From NCBI GenBank assembly GCA_016704435.1, contig JADJAB010000002.1:62001-126000 (forward strand): a DNA stretch of 64,000 nt, given 5' to 3'. Made by a program: the position numbers and the translations under genes. Below the pieces are notes generated by a model. That model saw nothing but the letters and a program-made list of their open reading frames with translations. It made no database searches and was not told the origin of the DNA. Source of the stretch: Rhodobacter sp. Lineage in GTDB: Bacteria; Pseudomonadota; Alphaproteobacteria; Rhodobacterales; Rhodobacteraceae. Position 1 is the stretch's first letter, and each line of letters opens with the position of its first letter. Below, in pieces: positions 25,001 through 33,795 of the stretch.

Positions 25001-26928
25001 TCAGCCCTTCAGCTCAGCCGAAATCCTGACCGGCCCGACCGCGCCGCGCAGCTTGGCACGGTAGATCACCACGCCTTCGGCCACGCGCATGACATAGGTA
25101 CGGGTTTCCGTGAAAGGGATGGTCTCGACCCAGTCGACGATATCGGTGCCGGCCAGCCGCGGGTCACCCAATTCAGCGATCCAGCGGCGCGGGCGGCCGG
25201 GGCCGGCATTGTAACCCGAAGCGACCAATGCGATCGAGGGGCCGAATTCCGCCACCATCTTCGCCAGATAACCCGCGCCCATTTGCACGTTGAAGGCCGG
25301 GTCGGTCAGCAGCTTGCCGGCCTCGTACGCCACCCCCAGTTCCGCCGCGACCAGCTTGGCCGTTCCGGGCAGCACCTGCATCAGCCCGCGCGCATCGGCC
25401 CGCGACCGGGCGGCCGGGTCAAATTCGCTTTCCTCCGCGCGATCGCCAGCGCCAGCGCGCGGCTGACCGCCAGCCCATCAGGCACCATGTCGGGCACCGG
25501 GAAATAGGCGCGCGGGATGATCACGCCGCGTTCCGCCGCCGCCTTGCCGATCAGGACGGCGACATGCGGCTCATTGATCGACAGGGCCAGATCGGCCAGT
25601 TGCGCCAGCTCGCCGCCATCCAGGCTTTCGCCCAGATGCAGGAAGAAGCGTTTCGCCAGCGTCCGGTCGCCCGCCTGCGCCAGAAGCCGCGCGGCCTCCA
25701 GCACCGAAGACCCCGCAAAGGTCGATTGCCGCCAGTCGGCGGGCCGGCTGTCGTCCAGCAAGAACGGGTCCAGCGCCAGGCCCAGCCTCTCGGCCGCCAG
25801 AAGACCGTAATAGGCCGTCTGGTAGCGGGCCGCGGCCTGGAAATGCGCCGTCGCCTCGGGTTCTCGGCCGGCGGCTTCCTCGGCCCGGCCCAGCCAGTAG
25901 TCGGCACGGGCCAGCGAGATCGGGGTAGTCACCCCCGCCTTCAGATGGCCGAAATGGCGCAGCGCGGTCGTGGCATCGCCCAGCTTGCGCAGGGAGATGA
26001 AACCGGCGAGGAACTCCAGATCGGCATAGTCGCTGGCGCCGTCCGACACGCCAAGCCCGTGGTTGGCGGCGGCCTGGTAGGCATCGCGCGGGCGGTTCTG
26101 CCGGATCAGCCAGCGCGTCAGCATGGCGCGGCGGTCGGCCCAGGCTTCGGGGCGGCCCAGTGCATCGGGGGGCGTGGCGATCAGCAGCTCGGCCGCCTCG
26201 TCATAAAGATCCTTCCGCATCCGCCAGACGAAGCGTTCGTAGGCCAGCCCCGGATCGCTGCGAAGACTGGCCGGAACGGCCTCGATCAGCGCGGTGACAC
26301 CCGGCCCTTCGGCCCGAAGTGCCAGCCGGGCGGTCGCCAGCTTCTGCCAGTCTTCGTCGACACGCGGCACCATCCGCAGCGCCTCGGCCCTGCGCCCGGA
26401 CCACAGAAGGTTGTCGAGCCGCAGCTGATGCACCCGCGCCAGCGCCTCGGGTTCCAGCGCCAGCAGGGCGGCCTCCTCCTCGGCCGAGAAGGACAGTTCG
26501 GCCCAGGCGCGCATCGCCTCGGTCTCGGCGCGGGCGGTGTCGCCCTGCGCCTTCAGCGCCGCGACCAGCGCGATGGCGCCGGCGGCCGTTTCCGGCACAT
26601 CGGCACCGAAATAGGCCACCACCCGCGCCGGGGTTTGCGACCGTGCCACCGCCTCTTCGCCCTTTTCCTTCAGATAGGTCAGGCCCGGCCAGTCGGCACG
26701 GCGCTTGAGGAAATCCTCGTATTCGCCCAGGTCTCCGTCGCCCTCGCGCAGGCGCTGCCATTCGACCACGTCGCGCCCGACGCCCGAGGGCGCCACGGCC
26801 AGCGCGCCGTCCCAGTCCCGCCCCGCCGCCAGTTCCAGCGCGGTTCGCATCGCCTGCACCGTATCGGCATGGGCGGAGGCAGGGATCAGCAGGGCAAGGG
26901 CGAGGATCAGGGAAAGCATGCGTATCAT
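25001..26928 (-). CDS. slt: Soluble lytic transglycosylase (Slt-like), frameshifted
   Basis: Periplasmic peptidoglycan lyase. Sec signal peptide MIRMLSLILALALLIPASAHA, then a long helical superhelix domain, then the catalytic SLT domain (QVLPGTAKLVA, MGAGYLAKMVAEFG, LVASGYNAGPGRPRRW). The first frame runs to 25381 and ends in unrelated residues after ALAIARR. The rest lies in another frame. Adding one base near 25433 yields ALAIARQESEFDPAARSRAD, which restores the catalytic Glu in the usual ARQES context; total about 642 residues. Start ATG at 26928 begins the signal peptide. Divergent from dapA. Confidence 0.9.
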
Positions 26929-27072
26929 GGCGCGGAATCTGCCACGGCCAGCCCCGCTGCCACAACCCACGAAGCCGTCATCGGCAATGCTTGGCAAGCC
27001 GCCCCTGCGCGTTTAGGAAGACCCCGGTTTCCACCACGGGCGAATCCCGCCCCACCCAGAGGAGTGCGTGCC

Positions 27073-27948
27073 ATGATCAAAGGGTCGATCCCTGCCCTGG
27101 TGACGCCGTTCAAGGACGGCGCGGTGGATATGGACACGCTGAAGAAACTGGTCGACTGGCAGATTGCCGAAGGCTCCTCGGGCCTTGTCCCGGTGGGCAC
27201 CACGGGCGAAAGCCCGACGTTGAGCCACGCGGAACACCGCGCCGTCGTCGAGGCGGTGGTGCGGTTCGCCGCCGGCCGTGTGCCGGTGATCGCGGGGGCC
27301 GGGTCGAACAACACGATCGAGGCGATCGAACTGGCCCAGCATGCCGAAAAAGCCGGCGCGGATGCGATCCTCGTGGTGACGCCCTATTACAACAAGCCGA
27401 CGCAAGCTGGCATGATTGCGCATTTCTCCGCCGTACATGACGCTTGCCGCCTGCCGATCATCATCTACAACATCCCCGGCCGGTCGGTGGTGGACATGTC
27501 GCCCGCAACCATGGGCGAGCTGGCGAAACTGCCGCGTATCGTCGGGGTCAAGGATGCCACCGGTGATCTGTCCCGCGTTCCGAAGCAGCGCATCAGCTGC
27601 GGCAAGGATTTCATCCAGCTGTCGGGCGAGGATGCCACCGCGCTGGGCTTCAACGCCCATGGCGGCACCGGCTGCATCTCGGTCACCGCCAACGTGGCGC
27701 CGAAGCTCTGCGCCGAATTCCAGGCCGCCACGCTGGCAGGCGACTACGCCAGGGCGCTGGAGTATCAGGACCGGTTGATGCCGCTGCATGAGGCGATCTT
27801 CCTGGAGCCGGGATTGGCGGGCGCAAAATATGGCCTTTCGCTGCTGGACCGCTGTCGCGAAGAGGTGCGGCTGCCGCTGGTCGCGCTGACTGCGGGCACC
27901 AGGGACCGCATCAAGGCCGCGATGCGCCACGCCGGTCTGATCAACTGA
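27073..27948 (+). CDS. dapA: 4-hydroxy-tetrahydrodipicolinate synthase
   Basis: 291 residues, complete. Condenses pyruvate with aspartate semialdehyde in lysine/diaminopimelate synthesis. Schiff-base lysine K160 (VGVKDATGD), catalytic Tyr132 (IIIYNIPGRS), and the GTTGESPTL loop at 42-50. RBS GAGGAG lies 8-13 nt before the ATG. The longer upstream frame is antisense to slt and spurious. A DMT transporter gene overlaps or closely follows the stop. Confidence 0.97.
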   Translation: MIKGSIPALVTPFKDGAVDMDTLKKLVDWQIAEGSSGLVPVGTTGESPTLSHAEHRAVVEAVVRFAAGRVPVIAGAGSNNTIEAIELAQHAEKAGADAILVVTPYYNKPTQAGMIAHFSAVHDACRLPIIIYNIPGRSVVDMSPATMGELAKLPRIVGVKDATGDLSRVPKQRISCGKDFIQLSGEDATALGFNAHGGTGCISVTANVAPKLCAEFQAATLAGDYARALEYQDRLMPLHEAIFLEPGLAGAKYGLSLLDRCREEVRLPLVALTAGTRDRIKAAMRHAGLIN

Positions 27949-27986
27949 ACCGCGACGCTTCGGCCAATCTGCGCGGGGCGGGGCTT

Positions 27987-28808
27987 ATGGTAGCCTCGAT
28001 GGCCGGCTTTGCTGTGGAGGATGCGTTCCTCAAGGCCTCGGCCCGGCATCTGCCGCTGGGGCAGGTGATGATCGTGATGGGCCTGTGCGGCATGGCGGTC
28101 TTTGCCGCGATGTCGCTGCGGCGCGGGGAACGGCCACTGCCGCGCGGGGTGCTGGCGCCAATGATGCTGGCGCGGTCGGCGTCCGAAATCGCGGGGCGGT
28201 TGTTCTATACGCTGGCGGTGGCGCTGACGCCGCTGTCCAGCGCCTCGGCGATTCTGCAGGCGACGCCGCTGGTGGTGATTGCCGGGGCGGCGCTGCTGTT
28301 CCGCGAACGGGTCGGCGCGGCACGCTGGCTGGCCGTTGCCTTGGGCTTTCTGGGCGTGCTGATGATCCTGCGGCCGGGGGCCGAGGGATTCTCGGCGCTG
28401 TCGTTCCTGGCCGTGGCGGGAACGCTGGGCTTTGCGGGGCGCGATCTGGCGACGCGGGCCGCGCCGGTGGCGCTGTCGAACCGCCAGCTGGGCGCCCTGG
28501 GCTTTGCCATGCTGGCGGTGGCGGGCGCGCTGATCCTGGCCTGGACCGGCAGAGCGCATTGGCCCGATGCGCGTGTGGCGGGGCTGGTGCTGGGGGCGAC
28601 AACCTTCGGCATCGCCGGCTATTACGCGCTGACCGCGGCGATGCGGACCGGAGAGATCTCGGCCGTCACGCCATTTCGCTACATGCGGCTGGTCTGCGCA
28701 CTGATCCTGGCCGCCGTGGTGTTCGGCGAGCGGCCCGACGGCTGGACACTGGCCGGGGCGGCGCTGATCGTGGGTGCCGGGATCTTCGGCCTGAGCCGCA
28801 GGAGTTAG
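27987..28808 (+). CDS. DMT-superfamily (EamA) transporter
   Basis: 273 residues from the ATG at 27987, about nine or ten helices. MVASMAGFAVEDAFLK is helix 1, and RERVGAARWLAVALGFLGVL marks the end of repeat one; the C-terminus repeats this pattern (GERPDGWTLAGAALIVGAG). Inner-membrane exporter of unknown substrate. The frame is open back to a CTG that overlaps the dapA stop (CTGA) and would add 14 plausible residues (NRDASANLRGAGL); a CTG start coupled to dapA is possible but unproven. Confidence 0.85.
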   Translation: MVASMAGFAVEDAFLKASARHLPLGQVMIVMGLCGMAVFAAMSLRRGERPLPRGVLAPMMLARSASEIAGRLFYTLAVALTPLSSASAILQATPLVVIAGAALLFRERVGAARWLAVALGFLGVLMILRPGAEGFSALSFLAVAGTLGFAGRDLATRAAPVALSNRQLGALGFAMLAVAGALILAWTGRAHWPDARVAGLVLGATTFGIAGYYALTAAMRTGEISAVTPFRYMRLVCALILAAVVFGERPDGWTLAGAALIVGAGIFGLSRRS

Positions 28809-28841
28809 GCCGAATCGGCCGGAACCGCACGCCGGAATCGT

Positions 28842-28878
28842 AGCCAATAGATTGAATTTTATTGAATATATTGGCTAA
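28842..28878. promoter_or_regulatory. 9-bp inverted repeat in AT-rich island
   Basis: TAGCCAATA and TATTGGCTA, perfect arms 19 nt apart, enclosing AT-rich DNA with a repeated ATTGAAT. This is one of the most AT-rich spots in the window. It lies 33 nt after a transporter gene and about 200 nt before the Hint-fold gene, so it could be an operator, a weak terminator or an old element end. Confidence 0.35.
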
Positions 28879-29073
28879 CAAAGGGTTAGCCGCGCCGGTT
28901 TCCCGCGACACTCCCACTGCTGCGAGGGCCTGGGTTTCGCGCCTTGCGCCAATGCCGAAATCCCGCCTTTTTCACGGCGCGAAAACGGCCCTTTTCGGGT
29001 GCGATCTGGGCACAGGGCGAATGAACCCGCCACAGACCTTAACGCAACCCAAGCAAACCCGGAGGACCACACC

Positions 29074-29625
29074 ATGTTCATGCAAGACATCACCCGCTTC
29101 GCCGCCACCCCGGTCACCACCACCAACCCCTCGCTTTCGCAAGGAATCTTCGGCACCACCCTGGTCGAGACGGCGACCGGATGGCGCACGGCCGACAGCC
29201 TGCGCATCGGCGACAGTCTTTACACTTTGGACGGCGGCTTGCAGCGGATCGCGGCGCTCAGCCGCCGGATCGTGACGCCGGGAGAGCCGGTGATCCAGGT
29301 CTCGGGCGGGCATTTCGACGCCTGCGACGACGTCCACCTGCTGCCCGGACAGGACATCCTGCTGGACACCCTGGGCCTGATGGCCGCACCCTATGCCCGC
29401 GTTCCGGCCGGTGCCCTTGCCGCCTGCATCGGCGCGCGCCATGCCAACGCACCCGGCCGGGCCGAGATCGTTACCCCCCATTTCGCCGAGGAAGAGGCGA
29501 TCTGGGCGCAATCGGGGATGCTTCTGGTCTGCCCCGGCATCAAGGGCGGCGACAGCGCGTTTCCGCGGATGCACGACCGCGCCGCCGCCCTTTTCGTGAC
29601 CGAACGCGACCGCCGGTTCGCCTGA
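29074..29625 (+). CDS. Hint-domain (Hedgehog/intein-like) protein without N-terminal cysteine
   Basis: 183 residues. The pattern GTTLVETATGWRTADSLRIGD then LYTLDGGLQRI matches the start of Hint_2 domains seen in many Rhodobacteraceae proteins, followed by VHLLPGQDILLDT. Hint domains self-cleave or splice through a first cysteine. Here the expected Cys-x(1-3)-GT position reads GIFGTT, so no nucleophile is visible. Two cysteines occur later (residue ~91 in DACDDVH, ~132 in AACIGA). RBS GGAGG lies 9-13 nt before the ATG. No signal peptide. Function unknown; transcribed alone towards an opposing channel gene. Confidence 0.65.
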   Translation: MFMQDITRFAATPVTTTNPSLSQGIFGTTLVETATGWRTADSLRIGDSLYTLDGGLQRIAALSRRIVTPGEPVIQVSGGHFDACDDVHLLPGQDILLDTLGLMAAPYARVPAGALAACIGARHANAPGRAEIVTPHFAEEEAIWAQSGMLLVCPGIKGGDSAFPRMHDRAAALFVTERDRRFA

Positions 29626-29629
29626 TGGG

Positions 29630-30085
29630 TCAGTCTTCGCTTCCGCGCCTGCGGCGGGTCTCCAGCTGGGCCAGCCGGACCTGCCGCAGTGTCTCGACCA
29701 GAAGCGCCGTGAGAAGACCGAAGAACAGGAACCCGTTCGCCGCCTCCATCCCGGACAGGATGCGCCACTCTTCCGGCAGGATCACGTCGCCGAAACCCAG
29801 TGTGGTGAAACTGACCAGCGAGAAATAGACCGCAGTCTCCAGATCGGGGAACGCGCCCAACGCAAGGAAGGCCAGCGCCCAGATCCAGACCCCGGCGGTG
29901 ATCACCCCAAGGATCCAGAGGCCGACGCCCACCAGCAACAGCACCAGTTTCGGCCGCTGCGGAGGGCGCAGCAGCCAGGCATGCGCCGTCTGGAACGCCA
30001 TCTCGAGAAGCAGCGCAGCCATGGCCGCGACGAGGATGTTCGCGACCAGCAGGCCCGTTCCGGTGGCGATCTGCAGCAACAGCAT
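29630..30085 (-). CDS. Two-pore-domain-type potassium channel protein (Ion_trans_2)
   Basis: 151 residues. Three hydrophobic segments at about 6-28, 47-74 and 117-135; between the last two lies a P-loop with selectivity filter TLGFGD at 95-100. This is a minimal potassium channel pore subunit that must tetramerise. No cytoplasmic ligand domain is present beyond the short Arg-rich tail (ETRRRRGSED). It converges with the Hint gene (4 nt between stops) and is divergent from smpB, 50 nt away. Confidence 0.82.
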   Translation of the reverse strand: MLLLQIATGTGLLVANILVAAMAALLLEMAFQTAHAWLLRPPQRPKLVLLLVGVGLWILGVITAGVWIWALAFLALGAFPDLETAVYFSLVSFTTLGFGDVILPEEWRILSGMEAANGFLFFGLLTALLVETLRQVRLAQLETRRRRGSED

Positions 30086-30135
30086 CCGCGTCCCTTCTGG
30101 ACACCGCGCCCGCCGCCCCCTATCTGAGGCGGATC

Positions 30136-30609
30136 ATGGCCACGAAGTCCGATCCCAATTCCAAGCTCATCGCCGAAAACCGGCGGGCGCGTTTCGATTA
30201 CCACATCGAAAGCGATCTGGAAGCAGGCATCGTGCTGATGGGCTCGGAGGTGAAAAGCCTGCGCCAGGGTGGTGCGAATATCGGCGAAAGCTATGCCTCG
30301 GTCGAAGGCGGGGAGCTGTGGCTGATCAACGGCTACATCGCGCCCTACCTGCCCGCCAAGACCTGGGGGCACGACGAGCGCCGCCGCCGCAAGCTGCTGG
30401 TATCAAGCAAGGAATTGTCGCGGTTGTGGAATGCGACGGCGCGCGAAGGCATGACGCTGGTGCCGATCCGGATGTATTTCAACGACCGCGGCATGGTGAA
30501 GCTGAAGCTGGGCGTGGCCAAGGGCAAGAAGCTGGCCGACAAGCGCGAAACATCCGCCAAGCGCGACTGGGACCGCCAGAAGGCGCGGCTGCTGAAGCAG
30601 GGCAGTTAA
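30136..30609 (+). CDS. smpB: SsrA-binding protein SmpB
   Basis: 157 residues. Partner of tmRNA in trans-translation that frees stalled ribosomes. Signatures: IAENRRARFDYHIES, GIVLMGSEVKSLRQGGANI, YIAPY and the basic C-terminal tail DKRETSAKRDWDRQKARLL that enters the mRNA channel. The tmRNA gene itself is not in this window. Start ATG at 30136 is the first in the conserved region. Confidence 0.97.
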   Translation: MATKSDPNSKLIAENRRARFDYHIESDLEAGIVLMGSEVKSLRQGGANIGESYASVEGGELWLINGYIAPYLPAKTWGHDERRRRKLLVSSKELSRLWNATAREGMTLVPIRMYFNDRGMVKLKLGVAKGKKLADKRETSAKRDWDRQKARLLKQGS

Positions 30610-30765
30610 GTCGCACCTGCGAGCTGAATTTGCACATATCGAACGCGATTGTTGCCGGAGTGGGAACGATCTGCCACGATTCCCCTGCCCGGACCGCCCC
30701 TTGGGCGCGAGGTTCCGGGTGTGACCCGACCGGAAGAAACCGGCGGAACAGGGAAAGGTTTTACC

Positions 30766-31062
30766 ATGGGTATGGAACTTGTCATCCAGTTGATCGCTGG
30801 CGTCCTGGGCGGCAACGCCGCAGGCACGGCGATGAAGAACCTCAGTCTCGGAACGATCGGCAACTCGATCATCGGGCTTGTCGGCGGCGGTCTGGGTGGT
30901 CAGCTTCTGGCCATGCTGGGCATCGGAGGTGCGGCCGATGCGGCGGCTGCAACCTCGGGCATGGACATCACCAGCATCATCCAAAGCGTTCTGGGCGGTG
31001 GTGTCGGCGGCGGCGTGCTGGTGGCGGTTGTCGCCGCCATCAAGAAGATGGTCGCCAAGTAA
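30766..31062 (+). CDS. Small Gly/Ala-rich hydrophobic protein
   Basis: 98 residues, no named family I can give. It is almost wholly hydrophobic with glycine-rich stretches (GLVGGGLGGQLLAMLGIGG, SVLGGGVGGGVLVAVVAA) and ends in KKMVAK, suggesting two or three tightly packed membrane helices. RBS AGGGAAAGG lies upstream of the ATG at 30766; the frame continues to 30649 without support. A strong hairpin follows its stop. Probably a single-gene transcript after smpB. Confidence 0.6.
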   Translation: MGMELVIQLIAGVLGGNAAGTAMKNLSLGTIGNSIIGLVGGGLGGQLLAMLGIGGAADAAAATSGMDITSIIQSVLGGGVGGGVLVAVVAAIKKMVAK

Positions 31063-31084
31063 TCCACGGCAAGACGATCACCGG

Positions 31085-31112
31085 GGGCCTCGGCAGCATT
31101 CTGCCGGGGCCC
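31085..31112. terminator. Strong hairpin between convergent genes
   Basis: 12-bp stem GGGCCTCGGCAG / CTGCCGGGGCCC with one T:G pair and a CATT loop, 22 nt after the small hydrophobic gene's stop and 16 nt from the end of the opposing gene. Likely a shared terminator, although T-tracts are short. Confidence 0.6.
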
Positions 31113-31128
31113 TTGCCATTCGCAGGCC

Positions 31129-31476
31129 TCAGCGGCGGCAACGGGCAATGACGCCCATGTCGGAATAGAGGTCCAGCCCCTGTTCGTCCGGGGCATCGGG
31201 CAACTGGTAGAGCGCACCCGAGGTCACGCCGACCGCGGTCAGCGCACCGCCGACCAACCAGAAGGAATCGCTTTCCCAACGCAGCCCACCAGAGGACGAG
31301 GCCCCGCCGGGCAGGCGGTTCTCAAAACTGTAGCCGGAGGCGCCGGTGCGGAAGGTGCCGAAATCGGCCCCGCCATAGCGGCAGGTCCAGACACCGTAGC
31401 GCGGGTCTGGTCCGGCATGGGCCGCGCTGACGGCAAGAGTGGCGATCAGCAGGATCGGCAGGCAAAGGCGCGGCAT
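31129..31476 (-). CDS. Small exported protein
   Basis: 115 residues. Sec signal peptide MPRLCLPILLIATLAVSAAHA (cleavage after AHA, about residue 21). The mature part starts GPDPRYGVWTCRYGGADFG and contains two cysteines (VWTC and the near-terminal IARC), which could form a disulphide. Family not recognised. The frame extends to 31842, but the signal peptide fixes the start at 31476. Divergent from the sulfurtransferase gene. Confidence 0.65.
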   Translation of the reverse strand: MPRLCLPILLIATLAVSAAHAGPDPRYGVWTCRYGGADFGTFRTGASGYSFENRLPGGASSSGGLRWESDSFWLVGGALTAVGVTSGALYQLPDAPDEQGLDLYSDMGVIARCRR

Positions 31477-31626
31477 GGCAGAACCTTGCGTCGGGCAGCG
31501 GTGGCGACACCGTGCCTGGCAAAGATGGCCATCCGGAGGCGCCGGGCGGGCCGTTCGGCGGCGGCACCCTTGCGCGCGGCCCCCGCCCCGCGTTATTGCG
31601 GGAAAAGCCAGCAAGAGGCCCGACCG

Positions 31627-32493
31627 ATGACCCCATCCCCCACTGACGACCCGAAGACGCTGGTCTCGACCGACTGGCTGGCCAGACATCAGAAGGACCC
31701 CGATCTTCGGGTGCTGGATGCCAGCTGGCACATGCCCGACACCGGGCGCGACGGCCGCGCCGAGTATGACGCAGCACATATCCCCGGCGCGCGGTTCTTC
31801 GACATCGACGACATCTCGGACCAGCGATCCGCGCTGCCGCACATGGCGCCGCCGGTGGAAAAGTTCATGTCACGGATGCGGGCGATGGGCGTCGGCGACG
31901 GGCATCAGGTGGTAGTCTATGACGCGACCGGGCTGTTTTCGGCGGCGCGGGTCTGGTGGACCTTCCGGCTGATGGGCAAGATGGATGTGGCCGTGCTGGA
32001 CGGCGGCCTGCCGAAATGGCTGGCCGAGGGGCGCGAGGTCGAGGACCTGCCCCCCGTGGTGCGCGACCGGCACATGACGGTCAGCCGCCAGGCCGGGCTG
32101 GTCAAGGACGTGACGCAGGTGGCGCATGCCGCCAAGCTGGGGCTGGCCGAGGTGCTGGACGCCCGGGGCCCCGGCCGCTTTGCCGGGACCGAGCCGGAGC
32201 CGCGCCCCGGTCTGCGCGGCGGCCATGTGCCGGGCTCGAAGAACATCCCCTTTGCCAGCCTGTTGAACGGCAACGGCACGATGAAAGACCCCGCCGGTCT
32301 GCGCGCGATGTTCACGGCGGCGGGCGTGGACCTTGGCAAGCCCGCGATCACCACTTGCGGGTCGGGCGTGACGGCGGCGATCCTGTCGCTGGCGCTGGAA
32401 CGGATCGGCCACCGCAATCATTCGCTCTATGACGGCAGTTGGTCGGAATGGGGCTTTTATGACGATCTGCCGGTGGCAACCGGCCCGGTGTGA
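31627..32493 (+). CDS. sseA: 3-mercaptopyruvate/thiosulfate sulfurtransferase
   Basis: 288 residues, two rhodanese domains (about 10-140 and 160-285). The active loop TTCGSGVTA with C244 is the mercaptopyruvate sulfurtransferase type (CG-S/T-GVTA). The N-terminal inactive domain keeps YDAAHIPGARFFDID and VLDASW. It transfers sulfur to cyanide or thioredoxin. The next gene, an aminotransferase, starts 10 nt later, a pairing that makes sense because aminotransferases convert cysteine to mercaptopyruvate. Confidence 0.93.
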   Translation: MTPSPTDDPKTLVSTDWLARHQKDPDLRVLDASWHMPDTGRDGRAEYDAAHIPGARFFDIDDISDQRSALPHMAPPVEKFMSRMRAMGVGDGHQVVVYDATGLFSAARVWWTFRLMGKMDVAVLDGGLPKWLAEGREVEDLPPVVRDRHMTVSRQAGLVKDVTQVAHAAKLGLAEVLDARGPGRFAGTEPEPRPGLRGGHVPGSKNIPFASLLNGNGTMKDPAGLRAMFTAAGVDLGKPAITTCGSGVTAAILSLALERIGHRNHSLYDGSWSEWGFYDDLPVATGPV

Positions 32494-32503
32494 GGACACG
32501 AAG

Positions 32504-33680
32504 ATGCTTGAGTCCCTGAACCCCCAGCCGCAGGACAAGATCCTGGCGCTGATCTCCGCCTTCCGCGACGACCCGCGGGCCGACAAGATCGACCTCGGCG
32601 TCGGCGTCTACAAGGACGCAACCGGGTTGACCCCGGTGATGCGCGCGGTGAAGGCGGCGGAACGGAAGCTGTGGGAAGTCGAGAAGACCAAGACCTACAC
32701 TGGCCTTGCCGGAGAGCCCGCCTATAACGCGGCGATGGTGCGGGATGATCCTGGGCGACGGCTTTGCCGACCGGGCGGCGAGCGTGGCGACACCGGGCGG
32801 CACCGGGGCGATCCGGCAGGCGCTGGAGCTGATCCGGATGGCGAACCCGCAGGCAAAGGTGTGGATGTCGAGCCCGACCTGGCCGAATCATCCGTCGATC
32901 GTGAAATACCTGGGCATGCCGATGGCCGAGTATCGCTACTTCGATGCTGCCACGCGCGGCATCGATCTTGCCGGGCTGATGGTGGATCTGGAAGGCGTGG
33001 CCGAGGGCGATGCCGTGCTGCTGCACGGCTGCTGCCACAACCCGACCGGGGCAAACCTGTCGCAGCCCGAGTGGGATCAGGTGATCGCGCTGCTGGCCGC
33101 CAAGGGCGCGGTGCCCTTCGTCGACCTGGCCTATCAGGGCTTCGGCGACGGGCTGGAGGCGGATGCGGCGGCGACGCGCAAGATCGCGGCGGCCTTCCCC
33201 GAGGTGCTGATTGCGGCCTCTTGCAGCAAGAACTTCGGCATCTACCGCGAACGCACGGGTGTGTTGATCGCGTTGACCTCGCCGGATCGCAGGGCGGTGG
33301 TGCAGGGCAATCTCGCCTATCTGAACCGGCAGAACTATTCCTTCCCGCCCGATCACGGCGCGCGGCTGGTGACGATGATTCTTGAGGATGAAGCGCTGCG
33401 GGCCGACTGGAAGGCCGAACTGGAGGAGGTGCGGCTGAACATGCTGTCCTTGCGCCGCCAGCTGGCCGAGGAATTGCGCCGGGCCACCAATTCCGACCGC
33501 TTCGACTTCGTGGCCAGCCATCGCGGCATGTTCAGCCGGCTGGGGCTGAGCGAAGCGCAGGTCGAAACCCTGCGCACAAAGCACGGCATCTACATGGTCA
33601 GCGACAGCCGCATCAACATCGCCGGGCTGAACGCGCAGACGGTGCCGGTGCTGGCGGCGGCCATCGCTTCGGTGATCTGA
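32504..33680 (+). CDS. Aspartate/aromatic aminotransferase, frameshifted
   Basis: Class I PLP aminotransferase of the AspC/TyrB type. N-terminus MLESLNPQPQDKILALI, then GLAGEPAYNAAMV. At 32742-32744 an extra G breaks the frame; the continuation (MILGDGFADRAASVATPGGT) runs intact to 33680, giving about 391 residues once corrected. PLP lysine in AASCSKNFGIYRERTG, and the HGCCHNPTG and SRINIAG segments are conserved. Follows sseA in the same transcript. Some alphaproteobacterial members act on aspartate and aromatic amino acids. The clean continuation argues for a sequencing indel. Confidence 0.9.
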
Positions 33681-33698
33681 CCGCTGCCCCGGCGGTCA
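33678..33698 (+). terminator. Hairpin overlapping aminotransferase stop
   Basis: Arms TGACCGC / GCGGTCA with a 7-base loop; the first arm includes the stop codon of the aminotransferase. Converging amtB ends about 100 nt further on. No T-tract, so termination may need Rho. Confidence 0.4.
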
Positions 33699-33795
33699 GC
33701 CACGCAAAGGATAGCGATCGGGCTCTTCGAAGACGTCGCGCCTTGCCCCCCATGATGCGGGCCGCGCGTGCTTCCCAGGCCGGAAGGTCGGCGTG

